5,666 nucleotides of DNA from an uncultured Clostridia bacterium (GTDB lineage: Bacteria; Bacillota; Clostridia; Oscillospirales; Ruminococcaceae): assembly GCA_947584825.1 (NCBI GenBank), contig CANPWR010000083.1:1-5666 (forward strand), written 5' to 3'. The notes beneath the pieces are model-generated. The model saw only the letters and a list, made by a program, of their open reading frames with translations. It was not told where the DNA came from and did no database searches. Of this stretch, positions 1-5,615 are shown piece by piece; positions within the stretch are counted from its first letter, which is position 1, and each line of letters begins with the position of its first letter. Position numbers and translations under genes: made by a program.

Positions 1-371
1 GTAAAATCCGGCTTATCGGTAAGATGGTTATTGCCTTTGCTTTCTATATCGTTGTCAATTACAGAAACCTTTACATTGATATAGTCGTTACCGTCCAATG
101 CTGTGGTGTAAACATCCTCGCCGATTGAGTCAACCTCTCCGTTAGGAACACCGGGTATCTCCTGATTTTCTGTGTCAATAACAACCAGCGGAAGATGTGA
201 ACAGAACACATCATCATTATGGTCGGTACACGGAGTGTATGCCGACGCTTCTTTATGCTGATGATAGCGTGTGTTTTTATTTTCTTCAGTATTAAAAGGA
301 GAAGATGATAACGAAAAACATACTAACAGCATAACTGCCGTCATAAATACACCAAAAATCTTGAATTTCAT
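1..371 (-). CDS. Secreted CotH-like kinase protein, N-terminal part (runs off the left edge)
   Basis: The 123 visible residues begin with a signal peptide: basic MKFK, then a hydrophobic stretch at about residues 5-21. A mature N-terminus follows with two cysteines (C48, C57) around TDHNDDVF, then HLPLVVIDTENQEIPG (59-74) and a segment ending VKVSVIDND (100-108). That arrangement matches my memory of the N-termini of clostridial CotH-family proteins, whose catalytic part would lie beyond position 1. CotH proteins are atypical, secreted or surface protein kinases; Bacillus CotH phosphorylates spore-coat proteins. The kinase core is not visible here, so the assignment also leans on context, since VTC and DUF4956 genes commonly sit beside CotH genes. 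The start is supported by AGAGGAG (387-381) nine bases upstream. The gene lies 40 bp after the DUF4956 stop and is probably third in the operon. The weak LLVC is not a convincing lipobox, so cleavage by signal peptidase I is more likely. Confidence 0.7.
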   Translation of the reverse strand, partial: MKFKIFGVFMTAVMLLVCFSLSSSPFNTEENKNTRYHQHKEASAYTPCTDHNDDVFCSHLPLVVIDTENQEIPGVPNGEVDSIGEDVYTTALDGNDYINVKVSVIDNDIESKGNNHLTDKPDF

Positions 372-411
372 TTATCTCATCTCCTCTAATTGTATTCTAT
401 GTATATTTCCT

Positions 412-1089
412 CTAACTGCTGATGTCGTCATTTTGCATAACCAGATTGAAATACTCTATATTTCCAATGGAATAAACAGCATCTGTTATACTTTTTCCTG
501 TTTTCTTTTCTCTGTCAATAAATTTTTTGTTTATTTCATAAATAAATTCAATACTTGTTTCAGTAGTATTTTTTACCCGCAGATTAGCCTTTCTCGAATA
601 ATACTGGAATATCAAAGCTTCAACCTTGTCTTCATTTACTCTGGCTGTTCTGATGATAAGAAGCATTCTTCCGTCATTTCTCAGTCTTCCGAAAAGAAGA
701 AGAAGTAAAAACGCAAAGGCACTTCCTACTGCAGCCACAAGATAATCGCCCGAACCGCAGCATATACCTACTACTATGGTCCAGAAAATATAAACCGTAT
801 CTCTGGAATCCTTTATAGCCGTTCTGAAACGCACAATGGAAAGCGCACCCACCATACCAAGTGAAAGTGCAATATTGTTTCCAATTACTATCATAACCGT
901 AGTTGTAATCAACGTCAGGGCAACAAGCGACACATTGAACTTCTTACTGTAAATACTTCCGTCGTGGGAAAGCCTGTATGACAAATATATAAAACAGGCT
1001 ATAACAGCCGCCGCTGCAAGACGTATAATTATAATTTGTGTTGTAAGATCTCCGCTTGAATCAAAAAGATTTAAAAGTTGTTCTCTCAT
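412..1089 (-). CDS. DUF4956 family integral membrane protein
   Basis: This 225-residue protein is complete. The N-terminal 135 residues are membrane-embedded, with hydrophobic segments at about 18-38, 52-70, 101-113 and 116-134. Between the second and third lies the signature that identifies the family: GMVGALSIVRFRTAIKDSRD (78-97) followed by TVYIFWTIVVGICCG. The remaining 90 residues (about 140-225) are soluble, charged and probably a small cytoplasmic alpha/beta domain. The biochemical role of DUF4956 is not established. It recurrently neighbours VTC-domain proteins, so a membrane partner for a VTC enzyme (anchoring, or moving its product) is a reasonable inference. The gene starts 19 bp after the VTC stop, with GGGAG about ten bases before the ATG, consistent with co-transcription from the riboswitch-controlled promoter. 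Family identification is strong; function is unknown. Confidence 0.9.
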   Translation of the reverse strand: MREQLLNLFDSSGDLTTQIIIIRLAAAAVIACFIYLSYRLSHDGSIYSKKFNVSLVALTLITTTVMIVIGNNIALSLGMVGALSIVRFRTAIKDSRDTVYIFWTIVVGICCGSGDYLVAAVGSAFAFLLLLLFGRLRNDGRMLLIIRTARVNEDKVEALIFQYYSRKANLRVKNTTETSIEFIYEINKKFIDREKKTGKSITDAVYSIGNIEYFNLVMQNDDISS

Positions 1090-1108
1090 ATTTACTATTC
1101 TCCCGTTA

Positions 1109-1804
1109 TTAATATTGATATTTTAACACAGCGCTTCGTGCCAGACAATACTTGCTAACAGACAGTTCAGAACGGTCTGCCGTATTGACAAGGCTCTTTA
1201 TATGGCTGAGTAAAAAGCCGTTATATTTAACCTCAAGTACCGCATTAAACGGATCAAGCACAGGGTACAAATTCAAGTCTGTTGAAAAGAGATCAAAACT
1301 TGCCTCTGTTGCTACTATATGATGATCCAATGTAATACGGATATGGTTTTCTCTTGCGATAAAGGCACGGCGCTGATATTCTACCACTGCTTTCGGACGA
1401 TAACATCTGCTGTGCATAAGTCCATATAACTCAGAGGCAAATGGCTCATCATAATTCAAAAGAACGGAATAGTCGCATTTAATCAGTTGTTCTGCATCCT
1501 TTTGGCTGATTCGTATGGACCGTTTCTTTTGGTAAGCCCCTTCTTTTTTCTTTTCCTCAAGCATTGCAAAATCTGCGTTTGGATCATAAATTCGCAATCG
1601 TATTTTACGCCGCAGTTCCAATCCGTTGATTTTATCATTGTAATCACTATCTTCAGGAGTATCAAAATACAATGAACGAATTCGATAGCCCAAAGTACCG
1701 TTATGTTCGTCTTCCATCATAACACTGCTTAAAAGACCGCACAGCTTCTGACCGTCTGCTATTGTCATCAAATATTTCTTTTCCTGTCGCAGCACTTCAT
1801 TCAC
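1109..1804 (-). CDS. VTC-domain protein (polyphosphate polymerase-like, TTM tunnel fold)
   Basis: This 231-residue protein is a stand-alone VTC domain. Visible family motifs in order: EKKYLMT (8-14), SLYFDTPEDSDYNDK (44-58) leading into ELRRKIRLRIY (63-73), LEEKKK (82-87), QKKRSIRI (92-99), VEYQRRAF (141-148), RITLD (156-160), LEVKYNG (190-196) and SVSKYC (215-220). The alternating basic residues (K10, R69, R71, K85, K94, R145, R156, K218) with acidic E191 are the kind that line the tunnel of triphosphate tunnel metalloenzymes. In yeast Vtc4 this fold makes polyphosphate from ATP. The bacterial activity is inferred from family, and other TTM reactions are possible. There is no signal peptide or membrane segment, so the protein is cytoplasmic. 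The start is GTG at 1804-1802; the ATG at 1800-1798 is in another frame. It is the first gene of the operon, behind a c-di-GMP riboswitch and terminator. Confidence 0.88.
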   Translation of the reverse strand: MNEVLRQEKKYLMTIADGQKLCGLLSSVMMEDEHNGTLGYRIRSLYFDTPEDSDYNDKINGLELRRKIRLRIYDPNADFAMLEEKKKEGAYQKKRSIRISQKDAEQLIKCDYSVLLNYDEPFASELYGLMHSRCYRPKAVVEYQRRAFIARENHIRITLDHHIVATEASFDLFSTDLNLYPVLDPFNAVLEVKYNGFLLSHIKSLVNTADRSELSVSKYCLARSAVLKYQY

Positions 1805-1810
1805 AGTTTA

Positions 1811-1819
1811 TCACCCCTC
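1811..1819 (-). promoter_or_regulatory. Ribosome binding site that fixes the GTG start of the VTC gene
   Basis: On the minus strand GAGGGGTGA ends six bases before GTG (1804-1802). A nearby ATG (1800-1798) is out of frame with the VTC protein, so this purine-rich site decides in favour of the GTG start. The site lies just downstream of the leader terminator and is not part of its stem, which points to control at the level of transcription termination rather than ribosome access. Confidence 0.75.
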
Positions 1820-1825
1820 AATCAC

Positions 1826-1875
1826 AAAGAAAAAACTGCAAAACTAACACCATAAATACGGTTGATGTTTTGCAG
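1826..1875 (-). terminator. Leader intrinsic terminator (expression platform of the riboswitch)
   Basis: On the minus strand CTGCAAAAC (1875-1867) and GTTTTGCAG (1844-1836) form a perfect 9-bp stem. A further ACC/GGT pairing is possible inside the loop. The stem is followed at once by six Ts (1835-1830), then C and three more Ts. This is a complete Rho-independent terminator lying between the promoter and the first gene, so it must be an attenuator rather than an end-of-operon signal. Its first three bases, TGC at 1874-1872 (and the preceding C), belong to the 3' end of the c-di-GMP aptamer. The two structures should therefore exclude one another. Confidence 0.85.
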
Positions 1876-1950
1876 CCTGACAATCATAGCAGTATTACTC
1901 CACTGCCGTAGACTCATAGCTTTGCGTCACCTCTTTTCAAAGGCTATGCC
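1872..1950 (-). promoter_or_regulatory. c-di-GMP-I (GEMM-I) riboswitch aptamer
   Basis: Read on the minus strand, the leader holds the GEMM-I elements in order. The 5' closing/ligand segment is GGCATAGCC (1950-1942). A hairpin CCTTT-GAAA-AGAGG (1943-1930) is capped by a GNRA tetraloop. The near-invariant ACGCAAAGC (1927-1919) includes the A that stacks between the two guanines of the ligand in the V. cholerae Vc2 structure. A second hairpin GCAGT/ACTGC (1906-1889) is flanked by TCTACG and TATGA, which resemble the two halves of a tetraloop receptor. The 3' closing segment is GGCTGC (1877-1872). By my alignment to Vc2, G1949 and C1872 fall at or near the guanine-contacting positions G20 and C92. 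The aptamer begins about 50 nt after the predicted transcription start. Nothing else I know combines ACGCAAAGC with this two-hairpin layout, so confidence in the class is high. The binding itself is untested. Confidence 0.88.
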
Positions 1951-2005
1951 ATTATAGTCTTAATTAATATGTAAAAAACAAAAAAATTTCATTATTGTAT
2001 TATAC

Positions 2006-2034
2006 ATATTATCACAGTTACACGGTTTTGTCAA
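2006..2034 (-). promoter_or_regulatory. Promoter of the VTC-DUF4956-CotH operon
   Basis: On the minus strand a perfect -35 box TTGACA (2034-2029) is separated by exactly 17 bases from TAATAT (2011-2006), which predicts a start near 1999. This is a near-consensus housekeeping sigma-A promoter. It suggests that most control of the operon occurs afterwards, in the leader riboswitch, although a regulator could still act here. A second TATAAT (2004-1999) exists but would need a 24-base spacer. Confidence 0.75.
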
Positions 2035-2101
2035 CGATTTATTTGACCTATCCACACATTGACAAGCCAATATGTAACAAAATCATTAACGTAATTAAAA
2101 C

Positions 2102-2131
2102 TTGACGAAATATCATTAAATATGATAATAT
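2102..2131 (+). promoter_or_regulatory. Promoter of the hybrid histidine kinase gene
   Basis: TTGACG (2102-2107) is followed after 18 bases by TAATAT (2126-2131); GATAAT (2124-2129, spacer 16) is an overlapping alternative -10. The promoter is divergent from the VTC operon promoter, with about 67 bp between the two -35 boxes. The 5' untranslated leader would be roughly 105 nt, is very AT-rich, and shows no riboswitch or terminator that I can recognise. The stretch between the divergent promoters (about 2035-2100) holds nothing further that I can name. Confidence 0.6.
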
Positions 2132-2147
2132 AATTATACAATTATAT
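2128..2147. repeat. AT-only inverted repeat overlapping the kinase -10 region
   Basis: ATATAATT (2128-2135) and AATTATAT (2140-2147) are perfect 8-base inverted arms around a 4-base loop, ATAC. They cover the end of the -10 box and the probable start site of the kinase promoter, where an operator would be expected. The surroundings are almost pure A+T, so such a repeat can arise by chance. Confidence 0.3.
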
Positions 2148-2226
2148 ATTATAAAGTTTAGATAGACTTGAATTTAATATATTTTTGGTGATTTTACAAT
2201 CTAGTTGGTCAATATCTTATAAAATT

Positions 2227-2231
2227 GGGAG
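2227..2231 (+). promoter_or_regulatory. Ribosome binding site of the hybrid kinase gene
   Basis: GGGAG lies 11 bases before the ATG at 2243, a slightly long but workable spacing. It supports this ATG, which also gives a sensible short basic N-terminus before the first membrane segment. Confidence 0.55.
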
Positions 2232-2242
2232 TTGTGTAATTT

Positions 2243-4795
2243 ATGAAAGGTAAAATCAAGGTAAAAGAAAGAAGTCTTACCGCAACTGTCATAATGATTG
2301 TTGTTTTGGCTGTGCTTTTTGTTACCGCATATTTTCAAAGCAGTTCAATTATACGGCAGCGAAGTCTTAGCCGTATGGAGGAAGGTGTTAACACTGTTAT
2401 TGAGGAAATTACAGGTAAGCTAAGCAGGGACAGTAGGATTTTAAATTCAGCTGCAAACATTCTTTCTACTGCTGATAACTTTGACAATGAAACTATGAAG
2501 GAAGCAATGACTGCATTTTCACCTCTCATGGAAACTATGCAGATGAATATACTTATGCCTGACAATACAGTAATTTCTGCAAATGGCAATACTATAGACG
2601 GAAGCAATTCATTTTCTTTTGAAAAAGAAGCACCGCTCGGAGAACACGTTTCTAATCGTATGACCAGCTTAATTGACGGAAACACTCTAGTTCTGCGACA
2701 TTTTGTTCCAATAATTAAAAACGGAGAAACTGTTGCTCTTCTCTTTGGTGTGACAAGACTGTCTGAACTGCCAAAGGTTATGAATATAGATAACATCTAC
2801 AATGCCAGTGCAAGCGTTTTTATTATCGACACTGAAAACGGCGATTTTATTATGGATACATGGCATGAATCGCTTGGAAATATTAAAGACTTTAAAACGC
2901 GCAAAACACGAGGACACGACAGTTGGGATAACAATTTGCAAAAGTTGATGAACAGAGAAACTGGATATATTGAATATAAATCACAAAAATCTAATGAGTG
3001 GACATATCTTTATTATTCACCTGCAGAAATCAACCAATGGACAATAGCAGTTTCTGTACCGGAAAAAGAGGCATTTCAAAGCGTATATGCCATCCGCCGA
3101 GTTTGGTTAATAATTGCCAGTCTCGCTGTAATAGCTGTTGCTATTTATTATCTGTGGGTTCGAAAAAATGCTAAAATAGCGGTCAACAAAGCTGTTGAAC
3201 AGGCAGTCTTGGAGGAAAAGCTCCAAAAGGCCGAGGCAGCGGAACGTGCAAAAACTATGTTTTTGTCTAATATGTCTCACGATATTCGTACTCCAATGAA
3301 CGCTATCATAGGCTTTACTACCCTAGCTGAAACCAATATAGATAACAAAGAACGGGTTCAGGATTATCTTTCTAAGATTTTATCATCAAGCAATCACTTA
3401 CTTAGTCTTATCAACGATATTCTTGATATGAGCCGTATTGAAAGCGGTCGGCTTAACATTGAAGAAAAAGAATGCAGTATCTCTGATATATTCAAGGATA
3501 TGCGAAACATTATTCAGACGCAGATGCAGCAAAAACAGCTCGATTTCTTTATGGACACTATAGATGTTGTCGATGAGGATATTTATTGCGACAAACTTCA
3601 TGTCAATCAAGTTCTTCTTAACCTTCTCAGCAACGCTATAAAGTTTACTCCGGCAGGCGGTTCTGTTTCACTTACCATAAAGCAAAAGCAAGGTGCTCCA
3701 AAGGGTTACGGAGCTTACGAGATACGTGTTAAAGACACCGGAATCGGTATGAGCAAAGAATTTGTAAAGCACGTTTTTTCTCCTTTTGAGCGTGAGAGAA
3801 CATCTACTGTCAGCGGTATACAGGGAACCGGTCTGGGAATGCCTATTACCAAGAGCATTGTAGAAACAATGGGAGGTACAATAGAGGTTGAAACAGAAAA
3901 AGGCAAAGGCACTGAATTTATTATCAATCTTGAGTTCCGTCTGCAATCCGAATCCAAACAGATTCACCCTATAAAGGAACTTCAAGGATTGAGAGCGCTT
4001 GTAGTTGACGATAATTTTGACACCTGCGACAGTGTTACCAAAATGCTTATTCATATAGGTATGCGTTCTGAGTGGACCTTGCACGGAAAAGAAGCGGTTT
4101 TACGAGCAAAGCAGGCTATAGAAATTGGTGACGAATACTATGCTTACATAATAGACTGGGCACTGCCTGATTTGGGTGGTATTGAAGTAGCACGGCAGAT
4201 ACGCTCTCTTGTCGGTGAAAACATACCTATTATAATCCTCACCGCATACGATTGGAGTGCTATAGAGGACGAGGCAAGAGAAGCCGGTGTTACCGCATTC
4301 TGCAATAAACCGATTTTCTTGTCAGAACTTAGAGACACTCTTACATCTGTAATATACAAAACGGATTTGCCTCAAAAGGAATCGATACTGCCTGACACAT
4401 TAGAAGAACTTAAAGGAAAGCGTTTGCTTCTTGTCGAAGATAACGAACTGAACCTTGAAATTGCACAAGAGATTTTAACAGAAAGCGGATTCTTAGTAGA
4501 AACAGCGGAAGACGGTACAGTTGCTGTAGACAAAGTAAAAAATTCACAGCCGGGTTATTACGATTTGGTTCTTATGGATGTACAGATGCCTATTATGAAC
4601 GGATATGAAGCTACAAAGGCAATTCGTGAACTGGACAATCAAGAACTTGCTAATATTCCTATAATAGCTATGACTGCCAACGCCTTTGATGAAGACGTCA
4701 AGCTGTCAATGGAAGCAAAAATGAACGGACATTTAGCAAAACCTATTGATGTAAATAAGCTTATGGAAACTCTGCAAGAAATTTTATTAAAATAA
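2243..4795 (+). CDS. Hybrid sensor histidine kinase with Cache-like sensor and two receiver domains
   Basis: The 850-residue protein is complete. A basic N-terminus precedes membrane segment 1 (about 12-31). An extracytoplasmic region (about 32-284) resembles a double-Cache ligand sensor, with SVFIIDTENGDFIMDTWHES (191-210) its most recognisable stretch. Segment 2 (287-305) is followed by an Ala/Glu-rich coiled coil (about 313-338). HisKA carries the phosphoacceptor H346 in SHDIRTP. The HATPase domain shows an N box (N460, N464), a G1 box DTGIGM (498-503) and a G2 box GTGLGM (528-533). Receiver 1 (about 583-703) has D589/D590, acceptor D638, T667 and K689. Receiver 2 (about 726-848) has E732/D733, acceptor D779, T811 and K833. 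Both receivers keep all key residues, so a multistep phosphorelay is expected. No HPt or output domain is present, so the final partner must be encoded elsewhere. The sensed ligand is unknown. The gene appears monocistronic and is divergent from the c-di-GMP-controlled operon. Confidence 0.93.
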   Translation: MKGKIKVKERSLTATVIMIVVLAVLFVTAYFQSSSIIRQRSLSRMEEGVNTVIEEITGKLSRDSRILNSAANILSTADNFDNETMKEAMTAFSPLMETMQMNILMPDNTVISANGNTIDGSNSFSFEKEAPLGEHVSNRMTSLIDGNTLVLRHFVPIIKNGETVALLFGVTRLSELPKVMNIDNIYNASASVFIIDTENGDFIMDTWHESLGNIKDFKTRKTRGHDSWDNNLQKLMNRETGYIEYKSQKSNEWTYLYYSPAEINQWTIAVSVPEKEAFQSVYAIRRVWLIIASLAVIAVAIYYLWVRKNAKIAVNKAVEQAVLEEKLQKAEAAERAKTMFLSNMSHDIRTPMNAIIGFTTLAETNIDNKERVQDYLSKILSSSNHLLSLINDILDMSRIESGRLNIEEKECSISDIFKDMRNIIQTQMQQKQLDFFMDTIDVVDEDIYCDKLHVNQVLLNLLSNAIKFTPAGGSVSLTIKQKQGAPKGYGAYEIRVKDTGIGMSKEFVKHVFSPFERERTSTVSGIQGTGLGMPITKSIVETMGGTIEVETEKGKGTEFIINLEFRLQSESKQIHPIKELQGLRALVVDDNFDTCDSVTKMLIHIGMRSEWTLHGKEAVLRAKQAIEIGDEYYAYIIDWALPDLGGIEVARQIRSLVGENIPIIILTAYDWSAIEDEAREAGVTAFCNKPIFLSELRDTLTSVIYKTDLPQKESILPDTLEELKGKRLLLVEDNELNLEIAQEILTESGFLVETAEDGTVAVDKVKNSQPGYYDLVLMDVQMPIMNGYEATKAIRELDNQELANIPIIAMTANAFDEDVKLSMEAKMNGHLAKPIDVNKLMETLQEILLK

Positions 4796-4855
4796 AATAT
4801 TTTGCATGGTTATGTAAAAAGTAATACACCTCTTAAAATTTGCACAAGTCCAAAG

Positions 4856-4901
4856 AAAAAACACCCTCCTATGGTAGAATGAAATAAACTGCCATAGGAG
4901 G
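4856..4901 (-). terminator. Rho-independent terminator of the anti-sigma gene
   Basis: CCTCCTATGG (4865-4874) and CCATAGGAGG (4892-4901) are perfect 10-base inverted arms. With a T-G wobble and two more pairs inside, the stem reaches 13 bp around an 11-base loop. On the minus strand the stem is followed by GTG and then six Ts (4861-4856). On the plus strand it is followed by AATGCTACC, with no T run. It should therefore terminate the leftward sigma/anti-sigma transcript and not the kinase transcript. Confidence 0.75.
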
Positions 4902-4926
4902 AATGCTACCGTTACAGCATATTCCT
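4899..4926 (-). other. Second hairpin directly after the anti-sigma stop codon
   Basis: On the minus strand AGGAATATGCT (4926-4916) can pair with AGCATTCCT (4907-4899) with a two-base bulge and an 8-base loop. It begins at the stop codon and touches the terminator stem, giving tandem hairpins in the 3' untranslated region. No T run follows it, so it is not itself a terminator. It could protect the 3' end of the mRNA or be a trace of an inserted repeat. Confidence 0.4.
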
Positions 4927-5615
4927 CATTCTAAATTCTTTACAAATAAATTTTTTAAGAGTAAAACAAATTGATTTTTATTCATTTTATCGTCTCCTTC
5001 AATAGTATAAACAGAATTATCACCATAAAAAATAGCACAAAAATTTCCATTATTTATTTTGCAAATAGTAACCTCGATGTTACCTATTAAAGATTTTTTT
5101 AATTCTTTGTAGGAACTGTCTAGCATTTCTTCATTAGAAGCTATAATTTCTACAATTTGATTCTTTGACAATTCAAGTTCCACGACTCCATATAGAATTT
5201 CATTAGTATCTGAGAAACTAAATTTATACTTTTTCTTGTGTGCTTTCAAGAAATCCTCTGTGCCATATTGTATATGCCATTGCCTTTCTGACACTTCTTT
5301 CAGTTTTCCACCAAACTTCGCATTTGAATACAATGAATCAAGCTTATTTATTACCACATTATCAACCACTGCTTTTTCTTTTTTATTTGTAGTTTCTGTA
5401 GGTGTTTGATATACTATTTCATTCACTTGATTATCAATATTACTCTGATGTATTTTCTTATAATTTGCAAATATACAGATAGTTAATATTGCACATGCAG
5501 CCATCACTGAGATAGTATAAAATTTTTTTGTTCTCTTATATGATGAATTACTTACTTCTGTAATAAGAGCATCATCAATATTTCCTATTGCCTCAAACAA
5601 TTGAAAACTTGTCAT
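4926..5615 (-). CDS. Single-pass membrane protein, probable anti-sigma factor (partner of the upstream ECF sigma)
   Basis: The 229-residue protein has a short cytoplasmic N-terminus (about 1-31) containing FQLFEAIGNIDDALITEV (4-21). Clostridial anti-sigma-like proteins often open with such a 'LFEAIGxIDDxLIxEA' type start. One membrane helix (about 32-50) leads to a linker rich in Thr, Glu and Lys and then an outside domain (about 85-229). The C-terminus SVYTIEGDDKMNKNQFVLLL (201-220) is reminiscent of DUF4367-type extracellular domains. No zinc-binding HxxxCxxC motif is present. Expected role (inferred): hold the co-encoded sigma factor at the membrane and release it on an envelope signal. 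The ATG overlaps the stop of the preceding gene (ATGA), and AAAGGGG lies nine bases upstream. The gene is visibly more A+T rich than the VTC and kinase genes. It has no enzyme signature, so the anti-sigma call rests on layout and N-terminal resemblance. Confidence 0.6.
   Translation of the reverse strand: MTSFQLFEAIGNIDDALITEVSNSSYKRTKKFYTISVMAACAILTICIFANYKKIHQSNIDNQVNEIVYQTPTETTNKKEKAVVDNVVINKLDSLYSNAKFGGKLKEVSERQWHIQYGTEDFLKAHKKKYKFSFSDTNEILYGVVELELSKNQIVEIIASNEEMLDSSYKELKKSLIGNIEVTICKINNGNFCAIFYGDNSVYTIEGDDKMNKNQFVLLLKNLFVKNLE

Noticed and set aside
317..359. Possible lipoprotein lipobox (LLVC) in the CotH-like signal peptide
   Set aside because: The residue before Cys is Val rather than Gly/Ala/Ser, and further hydrophobic residues follow the Cys. 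An ordinary secretory signal is more likely.
583..703. Degenerate pseudo-receiver within the kinase (a residue range placed here, corresponding to about 3989-4351 in bases)
   Set aside because: The acidic pair D589/D590, acceptor D638, T667 and K689 are all present, so receiver 1 looks functional.
271..708. Plus-strand open frame of 145 codons
   Set aside because: It is antisense to the DUF4956 and CotH genes, its translation is low-complexity Ile/Phe/Ser-rich, and it shows no family resemblance. It is a shadow of the real minus-strand frames.
1483..1675. Two short open frames (60 and 62 codons, opposite strands) within the VTC gene
   Set aside because: Both lie wholly inside conserved VTC coding sequence in other frames and lack convincing ribosome binding sites.
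1999..2004. Perfect TATAAT on the minus strand as the -10 of the VTC operon
   Set aside because: Its distance to TTGACA is 24 bases. TAATAT at 2011-2006 has the ideal 17-base spacing.
2059..2064. TTGACA on the plus strand as an additional kinase promoter
   Set aside because: At 16-18 bases downstream I find no acceptable -10 hexamer (around ATCATT).
2335..4359. Several minus-strand frames of 70-153 codons under the kinase gene
   Set aside because: All lie antisense to well-conserved kinase domains and encode nothing recognisable.
4865..4926. Insertion-sequence end or MITE
   Set aside because: Only hairpins are visible. There are no matching terminal inverted repeats at two ends, no target-site duplication and no transposase fragment that I can support.
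4903..4974. Tiny plus-strand frame of 23 codons directly after an AGGAGG-like sequence
   Set aside because: The AGGAGG belongs to the terminator stem and is only about one base from the ATG, too close for translation. The peptide resembles nothing I know and overlaps the end of the anti-sigma gene.
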